Of a stretch of 64,000 bases of DNA, positions 22,096 to 32,989 are shown piece by piece (position 1 is the first letter of the stretch; every line of letters starts with the position of its first letter). The position numbers and the translations under genes are program-made. The DNA is taken from the NCBI GenBank assembly GCA_922989275.2, contig OV277859.1:90702198-90766197 (forward strand), written 5' to 3'. Origin of the DNA: Gari tellinella. Lineage: Eukaryota; Mollusca; Bivalvia; Cardiida; Psammobiidae. The notes beneath the pieces were generated by a model. The model saw only the letters and a program-made list of their open reading frames with translations, did not search any database and was not told the DNA's origin.

Positions 22096-22320
22096 ATACA
22101 AATCACAAAAATAAAGATAATAGAATTGAATTGAAAAAAACCAACAACAAAAAACCCAACATCAATGCACCTGGTTTGGTTGATGACTGGATTAACCCTC
22201 TCATTACTGGATACCAGTAACATGATGACTATTGCAATTGCAAACAGTTGTAATCCAGACCAGGCTGCAAAAATGTCGGATTCATAGAGTATGTCTCTTG
22301 AAATATAGTTTACCCCTTTT
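22096..22320. other. Spacer between two H elements
   Basis: AT-rich with an A run near 22133-22150. Nothing coding. Confidence 0.5.
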
Positions 22321-23547
22321 TAGCTCACCTGAGCTAGCTCAGGATGAGCTATTGCAATCCTTGATTGTCCGTCGTCCGGCGTGCGGTGTGCGGCGTCAAC
22401 AATTTTAGTGTTTACACTCTAGAGACCACAATTTTTATCCAATCTTTCTCAAACTTGCTCAGATGGTATATTGCCATAAGAGTTCGGATGAGTTCGATTA
22501 TGGTTGAAATCGGACTAATAGGTCATGAGTTATCTACCTTTGAACTGCTGAAAATGCCATATTTAACAGTGTTTACACTCTAGAGGCCACAGTATTTATC
22601 CAATCTTTCTAAAACCTGTCCAGATTGTATATGACCATAAGAGTTCAGATGAGTTTGATTTTGGTTGAAATCGGACAAATAGATCAAGAGTAATCTACCT
22701 TTGAATTGCTGAAAATGCCATTTTTAACGGTGTTTACACTCTAGAGTTCACAATTTTTATCAAATCTTTCTTAAACTTGCTCAGATTGTATATTACTATA
22801 AGAGTTCAAATGAGTTTGAATATGGTTGAAAGCAGACTTATAGGTCGAGAGTTATATACCTTTGAATTGCTGAAAATGCCATATTTAACGATGTTTACAC
22901 TCTAGAGGCCACACATTTTATCCAATCTTTCTCAAACTTACTCAGATTGTATATTATCATAAGACTTCCGATGAGTTGAATTTTGGTTGTAATCGGATCA
23001 ATAGGTCAAGAGTTATCTACCTTTGAATTGCTGAAAATGATATATTTAACAGTGTTTACGCTCTAGAGGCCACAATATTTATCCAAGCTCTCTCAAACTT
23101 GCCCATATTGTATATGACCATAAGAGTACGAAAAAGGGTGATTATGCTTGGAATCAGACAAATAGATCAAGAGATATCTACCTTTGAATTGCTGAAAATG
23201 CCATATTTTACAGCGTTTACACTCTTGCAACTACAGTTTTCAATGGATTTTGATTATACTTGTACACAAAGGATGTAGCTATACGTTCTCGAAGGAGTGC
23301 AATTATTGTTGAAATGTAATCATTGTGGCAATAGTTACCTGCCCTTGATATACTTTGAAATGCTAGAAAAAGGCTTAATTTCAGTATTGTTTAGGCTCTA
23401 GTTATCTGCCTTTGATGTACTCTACTATACTACAGTAGGTCGACAAACTTGAATGGATTTAGAATAAAACGGATGAAATTCAAAGGTAAAGCTATCAGGC
23501 TTCATTACAAATGGTGAGCGATATCAGGGCCTTCAGGCCCTCTTGTT
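22321..23547 (+). mobile_element. Complete H element, beta core
   Basis: Starts after TTTT with AGCTCACCTGAGCTAGCTC and GATGAGCT (5' hairpin). About four to five imperfect units of 160-170 bp follow, each with tgtttacactctagaggcca. It ends GGTGAGCGATATCAGGGCCT, with the GGGCCTTCAGGCCC hairpin and TCTTGTT. Non-coding; it would need an autonomous partner. Confidence 0.75.
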
Positions 23548-23594
23548 CAAATTAAGCTCTTTATGACACATTTTACCTTTTCTCCGCATGAGGA

Positions 23595-23768
23595 TCATCA
23601 GAGAGACAGACAGACAGACATTCATACAGAAAGATGGAGACAGAAAAGAAGAAGCAAGAGACTGACAGACAGAGATAAGAGAAAAACAGACAGACAGAGA
23701 GACAGACACAAAGAGAAACAGAGACATAAATACAAAAAGAGGCAAACAGACAGTGGCAGAAAAATATA
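23595..23768. repeat. Purine-rich CAGA-type low-complexity tract
   Basis: Interrupted GACA/CAGA repeats (for example gagacagacagacagacatt). Both strands stay open only because of the simple sequence. Confidence 0.8.
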
Positions 23769-23780
23769 GACACACACAAA

Positions 23781-24314
23781 CTTCGTAGGTAAACGAAAAA
23801 ATATGTTTTTCTCTCATTTTCAAAACCTCACTAAACTAACAATTTATAAGCTATCGCCTAAAATTTTGTACTACGCGTAAGATCATGGTCTAATAAAACA
23901 TCTGTATTAAAATTTATAACGAAAAGATGACATTAAAAGCATTTCTATAAACACCAAACTTCGTAGGTAAACGAAAAAATATGTTTTTCTCTCATTTTCA
24001 AAACCTCACTGAACTAACAATTTATAAGCTATCGCCTCAAATTTTGTACTACACGTAAGATCATGGTCTAATAAAACATCTGTATTAAAATTTATAACGA
24101 AAAGATGACATTAAAAGCATTTCTATTAACACCAAACTTCGTAGGTAAACGAAAAAATATGTTTTTCTCTCATTTTCAAAACCTCACTAAACTAACAATT
24201 TATAAGCTATCGCCTCAAATTTTGTACTACGCGTAAGATCATGGTCTAATAAAACATCTGTATTAAAATTTATAACGAAAAGATAACATTAAAAGCATTT
24301 CTATTAACACCAAA
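23781..24314. repeat. 178-bp tandem repeat, three units
   Basis: The marker cttcgtaggtaaacg starts at 23781, 23959 and 24137. The three units are nearly identical, differing at a handful of sites (cgcgta/cacgta, gatgac/gataac). AT-rich with no reading frame; a young satellite-like array. Confidence 0.9.
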
Positions 24315-25308
24315 CTTTAGGAAAAACATTGTTTTCTAGCCACCAGCGAGCGCCGCTGATTAACCGATTTTTAACGACACCATAAATCGCGAGCGGGCCG
24401 GATACTCCTCCGTCTGTGTCTGCTCCGAGATATCAGTGACAAATGAAAATGAAGAATTGAAATTAAACCAAAACAATTAATGATGTACGTGGATTGATTT
24501 AGTATAACAATAATGCAATGCTATTCAGAAATTGTGTAAATTGCAATTTAACGAAATAAGTCAACGAGGATATACCGGTAGTAAAACAAGAAACACACGA
24601 CTGCAAAAACACATTTTAACGTGTATACAATACCATTTTGGATACAGGTCGGAAACAGATCTATAAGTTAAGTAAACCACCTGATCTCTAAAGATGTCAT
24701 CTGCAAGATTATAGTGCTGTCTGCTTTTATTTCTCAAAGTTTATTTTGTGTTTTCACATCATAAAAAAGTTTTGATTCTAGTCAGAAACCGTATTACGTG
24801 TTTCATGAGGATCAAAACTGTTGGTAGATAACGAGGAACCTGGAGTAAGACAGTGAAGTGATTACTGGTTAATTAACTGTCACAACAACATGTCAAACAT
24901 CAATTAACACCTTTACTGCAAACAAACAATTAATGTAGTCGCTGTTATAACAACTTTGGCGACACACTGGGCACTTTTGCGCATAGCTGATTGTAGGGTA
25001 TGTATTATTACATAATTTTACATAATATTAGTGACTACACATAATTATCTTATTGATCTGCTGAATTAAAAGCAACTGACAACATTGAAAACAAAGCCCA
25101 GCGTCAAATCAGGATCCAAACTGTGTTTGTAAATATTTGATATGCGACGATATTTTCAAATACATCTGGACTTTGCATTCCATATCTGATCAAAATCCAA
25201 ACAATTTGACACTCTTTGCAATATTTTCTCTGTCCAAACTTAAAAAAACTGAACCAATAAATCAAATTCTGTCAATAAAGACATATCCGCTAAATCTACA
25301 ATATTGGG
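24315..25308. other. Intergenic, no gene seen
   Basis: A GC-richer island at about 24340-24430 (gcgagcgccgctgatt, cgcgagcgggccgg) follows the satellite; the rest is AT-rich. No ORF or RNA gene is supported. The island could be regulatory, but nothing shows that. Confidence 0.45.
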
Positions 25309-25395
25309 CCGATTTGACCTGGCATTATTGTGCCGATTTGACCCGGCATATGTTTGGGCCGATTTGGTTTCGGGCCGATTTGACCCGGATTCCCT
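25309..25395. repeat. Cluster of GGGCCGATTTGACCC motifs
   Basis: Four spaced copies of GGCCGATTTGACC-type motifs in 90 bp, in reverse orientation to 18950-19055. Both clusters are followed or preceded by ccctttttgg. Confidence 0.75.
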
Positions 25396-25761
25396 TTTTG
25401 GATTCCGTCGGACATGGTGCCAGCAACCATAGCCGATGTTCAATTTTTGGCATATTTCAAGAGGATAATGTGATCATGGCTCTTCTAAGGAATTGACGGA
25501 CATGAGCCCCACGGACACAAACAAACCTTGTTGATCCTCTTTTTCCAGTCCTATGTCATACACCCTTCATTCGGCATTCCTCAGTTTGAAAACAAACCTG
25601 AAATCTACATGCTAATTTTCTAAAGTAGGACCAAGTCTTGAAGAGTATGCATATGACATAAAATACCCGGATGACTGGAAAAGAGAATGGAAAGCTTAAG
25701 CGTTTGTTGCGCTTAACATACATAATAGTGTTACTACTCATGAGAAATGTCTCGGAGAGAT
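25396..25761. other. Intergenic with family B hairpin remnant
   Basis: Near 25728-25770 a decayed family B hairpin is visible (gtgttactactcatgag, ctcggagaga, taattcta). Nothing else recognised. Confidence 0.45.
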
Positions 25762-26545
25762 AATTCTATCTATCTATATATCCTGCAGCACCCTCTTTCG
25801 AGTATTATATGCATCTGCGCGTATGTGCAAGTTAGTAAGAAAAAGTGAAAAGAGAAATAGGAGTGAATGAGTAGAATGTAAGACAAGGTTATGTTATTAA
25901 TAATTAAAAGACCAGAATGTACAGATTAAAAGATAAAAACAATGACTGAATTTAGTGACAGTGGTTCAGTGTGCATACTCCTTGCTTGAACTGGTTCAAG
26001 TCTTGGAGCATGGCAATATCACTGGGGAGGCTATTCCACATAACTATCACTGCAGGGAAAAAGGAGAACTGGTAGTAATTTACGGCTGTGAGAATTTGCA
26101 TAAAAGAAAGAGGGTGCATATTGCGAGTTAATCTCACAGGATGCCTCAGATATGGGGGATAGGGTATGGCTACCAGGCCGTGGACTATCTTGTAAAACAT
26201 TGTTAGTCTAGCATCGGCACGTCTGTTCTCTAGGGATCGCCAACCCAACCCTAACTGCATTTGGGTAACACTATCATATCTAGAGTAGTTATGTTTAACC
26301 CATCTGACGGCTCTCCTTTGAACTTTTTCAATCTGGTGTATGCCCTCTGTGTGTATGGGCTCCAGTTGAGGTCGAACCAGGGTCTTATACGCTGTCTCTC
26401 TGATCTTTTCGTGCTTTACTTCAATGTTCCGACTAAGAAATCCAAGTGTTCTGCCTGCATTCGAGGAGATTCTGTTAATGTGTTGGTTCCAACTCAGATC
26501 TGTTGATATATCTACACCCAGGTACCCGCTGCCGCTGTTTAACAA
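25762..26545 (-). pseudogene. 5'-truncated LINE with RT C-terminal frame (copy L2)
   Basis: Open frame 25952-26545 (minus) of about 197 codons, starting inside the protein: GYLGVDISTDLSWNQHINRI, RTLGFLSRNI, TAYKTLVRPQLE, KVQRRAVRWVKHNYSRY, FSFFPAVIVMWNSLPSDIA. This is the thumb and C-terminal region that follows the RT core in Jockey/CR1-type LINEs. The catalytic FADD is absent because the copy is truncated. The 3' UTR ends like copy L1 (cacatacgcgcagatgca, ggtgctgcag), then a (GATA)n tail at 25767-25780. Confidence 0.8.
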
Positions 26546-26734
26546 TGTTTGGGTCTGTTTTCAACATTAAAAAATTGCCGATATTGTTAAATTACAACCT
26601 CCCCCACACAGTGGCCCACAAATGAAAAAGTGAAACTAACATGAAAAAAATTACAGTCGAGTCCGGTAAGTCTGCATTGCCGGTAAAGCTGCACATCAAC
26701 AAACCGGTTTATTTCCGGCTGTCAAATGCTCCTA

Positions 26735-26925
26735 GAAACCACGTTTTACTTGGCATCTGAACTAGTCTATTACATATCTAGATCACAGGAGCTATAGATA
26801 GATTTTTGTCAATGAAAATTTTGAAATTAAATTAAATCTTGTCTGAAACCAAAGTACCCTGAGCTTAGATATTTTGCACAAAACAGTATCTACAGTAGAC
26901 CTGGGTATCACTCCTTGAATGTGTA
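26735..26925 (+). mobile_element. H element delta-core fragment
   Basis: catatctagatcacaggagc, then taccctgagcttagatattt: delta-core markers also seen at 38244-39255 and 60594-61882. No ends. Confidence 0.5.
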
Positions 26926-26956
26926 TCACAATATATTGTGATATTCAGTACTGTAT

Positions 26957-27814
26957 AGCGTGTTAGGTCCTCTTTTGTTTTTATGTCACATAAATCATTA
27001 ATGATATGCCTGAAAATGTGAGTTCAAAAATTAGACTATTCGCTGACGATTGTTTACTTTACCGTGAAATAAAGTCGCAAAATGACCACACCATGCTACA
27101 GAGAGACTTAGACAAACTTCAAACTTGGGCAAGCAAATGGGGTATGAAATTCAATGAAAAGAAGTGTTATCATCTTAGTACAAAGCAAAAGTCACCGCAT
27201 TTCTACACCATCACAGGACACATACTGAAACAGGTGCAAGACAATCCATACGTAGGCATTACTTTCTCAGAAAATCTTAAGTGGAGCTCGCACATTGACC
27301 AAGTAAGGAAGCGAGCAAACTCCATTTTGGGGTTTCTGAGAAGAAACCTGCGCAATGTTCCTGAATCATGCAGGAAAAATGCCTACCTAGCCCTTGTGCG
27401 CTCAAAGCTTGAATATGGTTGTGCAATTTGGGACCCCTATACAAAAACTGAAATTGATAAACTTGAAAGTATTCAGAAATCAGCCGCAAGATTCATTACT
27501 AAAGACTATCGTTCGAGGGAGGAGGGTACTATGAAGAACATGCTCAAGAAACTGGACCTACCGCCACTTCAAGAACGCCGCAAACCCCAGAGGTTGGCAC
27601 TGATGTATAAGGTAGTGGAAAGGCAAGTACCGGCAATCAACGCTGAACACTACTGGGAGAAAGAGAGACCTAAACGACCAGTACGGGCAAAACGATTTGA
27701 AGGCTACGTACACATGAACATTGTGGACAAATATACAACCAACAATTCCAAGTGCTTTAACCATATTCCTAGTAAAACAACAAACTTCGAAAATTCATTC
27801 TTTGTGAGGACTGT
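26957..27814 (+). pseudogene. LINE reverse transcriptase, 5'-truncated, part 1 (copy L3)
   Basis: Begins in a conserved RT block (SVLGPLLFLCHIN), with a frame change near 26995. It continues as the 27006 frame: KIRLFADDCLLYREI (LFADD holds the two catalytic aspartates), KWGMKFNEKKC, YVGITFSENLKWSSHIDQV, SILGFLRRNLR, YLALVRSKLEYGCAIWDPYT, IQKSAARFITKDY. The frame is cut at 27814 by a 691-bp insertion and its C-terminus resumes at 28506. The N-terminal RT and endonuclease are missing, so the copy is dead. Confidence 0.85.
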
Positions 27815-28505
27815 GGTAAGCGGACATGAGCCCCCCCGGCCGATTTTGCGCGGGCGGACATGAGTCCCCCGCCTGTTTTGCGCGGGCGGACATGAGCCCC
27901 CCCGACCCATCCTGTTATTGGGTACACGTTTTGTTGTGTAAAATTGTAGATTTAAAACTTCATAATGTGTTTTTCAGTGTTATTTTGTCATTATTGCACT
28001 TTAAATAGTATGCCTTTATCCCCAAAAGTTTGAGAACTTTGATATGTTTGAGAATTATGAGACACAAACAACACCTTTAACCTACGATTATGAGGACAAT
28101 GGATTCAATTAATCTATCAAACTTACACGTTTCACTGGTGGTGTTTCTTCAGTAAACAGGAGTCAATTAGACAATTAATTCCATGTATCATCAAAGTGTT
28201 ACCGACAGTTTGATTCGCTAATTGGAAACGATTATCTTATTTTGTCACCATTGTGTAATCAAGTTGACAATATAAATGATTAGATCTATCATCATTATCT
28301 TTTTCCTACGAGGTATCATGATTAAAATGTAACAATTAATAATTTGCGAATTATTACTAACAATCAAGGCAATATTTAAAGCCGAAGAAAAACTTAATTT
28401 TTTGCTAAAAATATTAACAAAACATTAGTTAATCATCTGTCCGATCAGGGGGGGCTTATGTCCGCCCGCGCAAAATCGGCCGGGGGGGGCTCATGTCCGT
28501 CAATC
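27815..28505. mobile_element. 691-bp insertion with 9-bp target duplication
   Basis: Flanked by GAGGACTGT at 27806-27814 and 28506-28514. Near the ends lie long inverted GC-rich stretches, GGACATGAGCCCCCCCGGCC and CGATTTTGCGCGGGCGGACA on the left, with their complements at about 28447-28498. The outermost bases of the two ends do not match well. A 9-bp duplication is typical of Mutator-like elements. The AT-rich interior has no protein. Confidence 0.7.
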
Positions 28506-28620
28506 GAGGACTGTACCAGAGTGGAACAAATTGAGTGACTCTGTTGTAAACGCGGACTCAGTATCTAGCTTCCGCATGAAGCTCAGAAATTTGGACTATT
28601 TTAGCCATGCACACTCTCCC
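28506..28620 (+). pseudogene. LINE reverse transcriptase, part 2 (C-terminus of L3)
   Basis: Resumes after the target duplication with EWNKLSDSVVNADSVSSFRM, the standard end of this protein type, and stops near 28611. Order and frame show that it is the continuation of 26957-27814. Confidence 0.8.
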
Positions 28621-28689
28621 CCGTCGTGTGAAAGCCATTTTTGGTGTCTACGACGTATATATTCAGATTCAGATAGCGATATTATGAGT

Positions 28690-29015
28690 GGGATTTTCTG
28701 TATGCTAGCTATAGGGGGCCAGAGCTTGATATTTGGCATGGTGTTACTTCAGTCCTTTACCAATATTGTAAAAAAAATGTTTCTGGTTCATTGTATATCT
28801 GGGTCACATTAGATAAAACTAGATTTTTTCTCTCTCGAAAAGTCTTCCTGTCTGAAACAACAAATAAGTGAGCTTAAATATTTGACAAAAAGCATCATCT
28901 ACAGGTTCTCTAGCATGATTGTTGAAATATTATGAAACATGACCTCACCCCAAGGGTCATGTGCCCCTGGCTAGGGTTTTCTAGGTGGGCAATTTAGAGC
29001 TTCATGTCTTTCTTG
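28690..29015 (+). mobile_element. H element delta-core and 3' remnant
   Basis: gccagagcttgatatttggc, then a decayed 3' end (ctaggtgggcaatttagagc ttcatg, tcttgttt). No 5' end. Confidence 0.5.
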
Positions 29016-29157
29016 TTTCTATTTCAGGTAGTTAGACATGCAACTTATTTTCAAAGCATATGGCTTGGGAGAGCGCTGAATTAATAAACTATTGAAAGAA
29101 ACAAAGGTAAGGCTTGGAGGAAAGATTGTTAAAAAGGAGGAGAATGGCACCCCTAGA

Positions 29158-29349
29158 AGGGCTCCAGATAAGAGGGAGTAAACTGAACAAATCCAACATT
29201 TTCTCACTCATTTAAGTACCAAATCCTATGGTGTTACTACTTATTAGAATCGTCTCGAAGTGACGATTCTAATGAGTAATGACACCATAGGGTTTAATGC
29301 AGATGTAAAGATTTTAGTTTTTGAAATACTCCACTTATCTGGAGGCCTG
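29158..29349. mobile_element. Family B MITE (copy B3)
   Basis: Ends AAGGGCTCCAGATAAGAGGG and CTTATCTGGAGGCCTG, with a central hairpin around CGTCTCGAAGTGACG. It ends 8 bp before the start of the zinc-finger frame. Confidence 0.8.
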
Positions 29350-29357
29350 ATTTATGG

Positions 29358-30677
29358 ATGGTTTCTTTCATCCAGCACATGATGTCACCAGAACGAGAGA
29401 GAGATTACAAATGCGTTGTGTGTGAAAAGTTATTTACTCAAAAACGTAATTTTATCATACACGTTAGGGTTCATAAAGGACATAGACCCTTTAGATGTGA
29501 TGTTTGTCAAAAGTCATTTATCAAAAATCGTAGTTTAACTGCACACATGAGAATTCATACAGGAGAGAATCTTTACAAGTGTGATATTTGTGAAAAGTCA
29601 TTTATTCGAAGTTCTTACTTAGACCAGCACATGAGGATACATACAGGAGAGGGACTTTACAATTGTAATATTTGTGGAAAAGCATTTGCTACAAGTGATA
29701 CTTTAGACAAACACACAAGGAAACATACAGAGGAGGGACTATACAGTTGTATTAAACCCTTTAAATGTGACATTTGTGAAAAGTCATTTGCTAAACGTTA
29801 TACTTTAGGCAAACACATGAGGATACATACAGAAGAAGGACTTTACCAATGTAATATTTGTGAAAAATCATTCAGTAATAAAACCTCTTTAAACAAACAT
29901 GAGATTGTTCATACATCAAATAGACCTTATAAATGTGATATTTGCGAAGAGCAGTTTACCCAAAATGATTGTTTAACCCTACACATGAGGAATCATGAGA
30001 GAGAGAGACCATTCAAGTGTAATACTTGTGGTCAGGCATTTACTGAAACAGAACACTTAATGGATCACATGAAGATACATAATGGAAAGCGACCTTACAA
30101 GTGTGAAGTGTGCCAAAAGTCGTTTATAAGCAAGAGAAAGTTAGTTGTGCACATGAGAATTCATACGGGAGATAGACCTTACAAGTATGATACTTGTAGT
30201 ATGACATTTACTGAGCACTATTATTTAACACGACACATGAGAATTCACACAGGAGAGAAACCATACAAGTGTGACATGTGTCATAAGTCATTTCTGAGAA
30301 AGTATGGTTTAGACAAACACATGGAGATACATACTGGAGAGAAACCATACAAGTGTGATGTGTGTGGAAACAGGCACTTAAGGATACATACTGCAGAGAA
30401 ACCTTTCAAGTGTGATGTGTGTGGAAAGTCATTCGCTCAACAAAGTAATTTAATCAGACACTGTACGATACATATTGCAGAGAAAACTTTCAAATGTGAT
30501 GTGTGTGAAAAGTCATTCAATCGACAAAGTAATTTAATCAGACACTGTAGAATACATACTGGAGATAAACTTTTCAAGTGTGATGTGTGTGGAAAGTTAT
30601 TTACCCAACAAGATAGTTTAATCACACACGTCATGAAAACACATACAGGCGAGAAACCTTGCAATTGTGACCTGTGA
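29358..30677 (+). CDS. C2H2 zinc-finger protein, 15 finger units (ZNF1)
   Basis: An open frame of 439 codons made almost entirely of classical C2H2 fingers (C-x2-C-x12-H-x3-H). TGEKP-type linkers join many units. Such proteins usually bind DNA in the nucleus as transcription regulators; the target here is unknown. Fifteen units can be counted. Unit 10 starts YKYDTC, so its first cysteine is lost. Unit 12 is deleted to YKCDVCGNRHLRIH. The linker before unit 5 is irregular (TEEGLYSCIKP), and a sixteenth finger is cut off at CNCDL by the stop. Start: ATG 29358 opens the frame, but an acceptor-like tttctttcatccag at about 29377-29390 suggests that the coding part may be a last exon beginning near CACATGATGTCA. 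No KRAB, SCAN or BTB domain is visible. Finger relics continue downstream. Confidence 0.8.
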   Translation: MVSFIQHMMSPERERDYKCVVCEKLFTQKRNFIIHVRVHKGHRPFRCDVCQKSFIKNRSLTAHMRIHTGENLYKCDICEKSFIRSSYLDQHMRIHTGEGLYNCNICGKAFATSDTLDKHTRKHTEEGLYSCIKPFKCDICEKSFAKRYTLGKHMRIHTEEGLYQCNICEKSFSNKTSLNKHEIVHTSNRPYKCDICEEQFTQNDCLTLHMRNHERERPFKCNTCGQAFTETEHLMDHMKIHNGKRPYKCEVCQKSFISKRKLVVHMRIHTGDRPYKYDTCSMTFTEHYYLTRHMRIHTGEKPYKCDMCHKSFLRKYGLDKHMEIHTGEKPYKCDVCGNRHLRIHTAEKPFKCDVCGKSFAQQSNLIRHCTIHIAEKTFKCDVCEKSFNRQSNLIRHCRIHTGDKLFKCDVCGKLFTQQDSLITHVMKTHTGEKPCNCDL

Positions 30678-30702
30678 ATGGTCATTCACTTGACAAAGAT
30701 AT

Positions 30703-30921
30703 TTACCCCATAGCCTGTTTCAAGTTTTGAAAATATGTGACCAAATTAAAGCAGGTTGAAAGTAAAGCAGAATGTGCCTATAGCTCATTCTGCTTTACTT
30801 TCAGCCTGCTTTAAGCTATTATCTGCTAAAATGTAGAAAATATTTCTTATAATTTTTTGTGACAGCATAAATTGGAAATATTTTCTTCACTAGAGGAATA
30901 AATTAAAGGCGTATTCATGGG
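30703..30921. mobile_element. Family A TTAA MITE (copy A6)
   Basis: Right end ATGGG with TTAA 30922-30925. The left end is eroded (tttaccccatagcctg). Central family A hairpin. It sits between the ZNF1 stop and the downstream finger relics. Confidence 0.75.
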
Positions 30922-30925
30922 TTAA

Positions 30926-31108
30926 TCAGCCCCATGGTGATACATACAGGTGAGACACCGTACAAGTGTGATGTGTGACTCAAAATTATGCAGAAACACA
31001 TTAACTGTGAAACGTAATTTAACTACGGTATAGACATGTGAGAGTTCTTTCTGGAGACAGGGCAGTAGTGATATGTGTGGAAAGTCATAATGACATTTTG
31101 AGTTCATG
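30926..31108 (+). pseudogene. Zinc-finger relic downstream of ZNF1
   Basis: atacatacaggtgagacacc and gtacaagtgtgatgtgtgac read as IHTGETPYKCDV then a stop: a decayed finger linker. Further finger-like scraps occur at about 31325-31375 and 31690-31740 between later MITE insertions. ZNF1 therefore once had a longer array. Confidence 0.6.
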
Positions 31109-31299
31109 CAAAGCTCCAGGGCAGTTTTTCAAAAACTAAAATCTTTATTGCTACATTAAACCCTATGGTGTCACTACTCATTAGAATCGTCTCTTCAAGA
31201 CGATTCTAATGAGCAGTAACACCATAGGATTTGGTGCCGAAATGAGTTAAGGAAAATGTTTGCTTTTGTTCAGATTACTAACTCTTACCTGGAGCCTTG
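31109..31299. mobile_element. Family B MITE (copy B4)
   Basis: Weak left end (aagctccagggcag), right end CTTACCTGGAGCCTTG, intact central hairpin around CGTCTCTTCAAGACG. Confidence 0.75.
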
Positions 31300-31431
31300 T
31301 GTAACCTGTATATAGTTCTGCCTCATTATATCAGATACACGGAGCTGTACAGATGAGAGACCTTACAAGTGTCATGTGCTAACTTCTTTTACACCATTAA
31401 TTATGGTTAATTAGTCTGACATTAATATTAA

Positions 31432-31682
31432 TCCATAACCTGATAAATACACATTTTTACGCTTTTGATTTATTCCTCCACTGATGGAAAATATTTCTAC
31501 CTTATACAGTAATGAATATTTACAGACAAATATGTTCCATATTCTAGGAGATAGTAGCTTAAAGCAGACTGAAAGTAAAGCAGAATGTACCTTAAGGCGC
31601 ATTCTGCTTTTCTTTCAACCTGCTTTAAGTACATGTAGTCACCTATCTTCAAAACTAGAAACAGGCTATATGGGGTAATGGG
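31432..31682. mobile_element. Family A TTAA MITE (copy A7)
   Basis: 251 bp between TTAA copies (31428-31431, 31683-31686), in inverse orientation to A1. Central hairpin with loop TACCTTAAGGCGC. It lies within the zinc-finger relic stretch. Confidence 0.8.
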
Positions 31683-31918
31683 TTAAGCTACACAGATTAG
31701 GGAAAGTGAAAGTGGTTTGTGTGATGCATGTAGAAAGTCGTTAATTGCATGTTACATTAGTCTTGACAATCATAGCTACAATCTTGTAAGAGTGTTTAAT
31801 CCTTAGCCTTCCAATCATGAACAGTAGCGTTGGTAGGATAGACGATAGTATCGCCTTACGGCAATAGTTGACTCTATCCATTACAAAATCAAAATTTTGA
31901 TACCATTGAAAATACTTG

Positions 31919-32110
31919 TAGGACTCCAGATAAGGGGAGTATTCAAAAACTAAAATCTTTATTTCTGCTCTAAACCCTATGGTGTCACTACTCATTAGAA
32001 TCGTCTCGAAGAGACGATTCTAATGAGCAGTAACACCATAGGATTTTGTTTTAAAATAAGTGAGAAAATGTTGGATTTGTGCAGTAAACTTTCTCTTATC
32101 TGGAGCCCTG
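31919..32110. mobile_element. Family B MITE (copy B5)
   Basis: Ends GGACTCCAGATAAGGGGAG and CTTATCTGGAGCCCTG, central hairpin around CGTCTCGAAGAGACG. Confidence 0.85.
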
Positions 32111-32249
32111 AGATAGTTTCAGCTACTATTGATAATAAGAAAACGTTTATAAACTTGTATTTCTCTCCTTTAGTTTTGAGTGAGCATGTTTGATTTTGTC
32201 CCCAGGGTGTGTTTGTCTCTTTTCAATCATTAACATTCATCTTGTCTTC

Positions 32250-32345
32250 AATATTGAAGACAGATGGCTACTTTACTTTCAACCTGCTTTAAATTACCAT
32301 CTGCTAGGAAAGGGAAAATATTCCTTATGGTTTATATTCATAAAA
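32250..32345. mobile_element. Family A fragment
   Basis: TTGAAGACAGATGGCTACT and TTACTTTCAACCTGCTTTAA followed by the family A right-hand body; half of the hairpin and the ends are missing. Confidence 0.55.
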
Positions 32346-32989
32346 TATAATATTATAATGTGTAATAAACTATCGTGATAGTATTGCAATAGTGAATCCA
32401 ACTATCGATAATCTATCGTGATAGTGTTTTCAACTATTGATAACTAACATGATAGCGATTTTGGACGCAATAGTCAGCCTAGTGAACAGTAAATGCAAAC
32501 AGTTTAGTTCAAGTAACTGTCTAACACAGCATTATGATCTGCAGTTTTACATAATAGAGTTTATAAAGTGGAATCTTCTAAAAAACAACAAAGGCTATCT
32601 AGAGCTTAGATATTTGGTTCATAATCTAAACATTGATGATGACGATGTTGATAATGATGATAATAGCTTCATCCACAGGTCCTCAATTTTGTTGAACGAA
32701 GTTTTATGAAACGGGCCCCTGATGTCGAAAAATAGATTTCTTAGCTTAAAAAAGCTTGGCTGCCAGTCACGAGTGGGTGAGGAAGATTTTTCTTCTATAC
32801 TCAAACGCAATGAAAATGCACCACTCGTAAAAAAGTAAGCAAATTTATTTATCTGAAATGGTTTTTGAAATGTCGTTTTAAAAAGACAATGATGAAGCAT
32901 TGTAACACACATTGTCACAACAGCACCTGCAAATTTCATGCTAAGTTCTGTAAAGTAATGTCTTAAAAAAGGCAGGTAGAATCCAAAAG
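32346..32989. other. Intergenic with ACTATCGTGATAGT-type motifs
   Basis: At 32365-32460 the self-complementary motif atcgtgatagt and variants recur about five times. At 32640-32735 a weak H-core trace is seen. No gene is supported. Confidence 0.5.

Noticed and set aside
23563..23769. Basic protein frame (68 codons)
   Set aside because: It lies in a CAGA-type low-complexity tract open on both strands.
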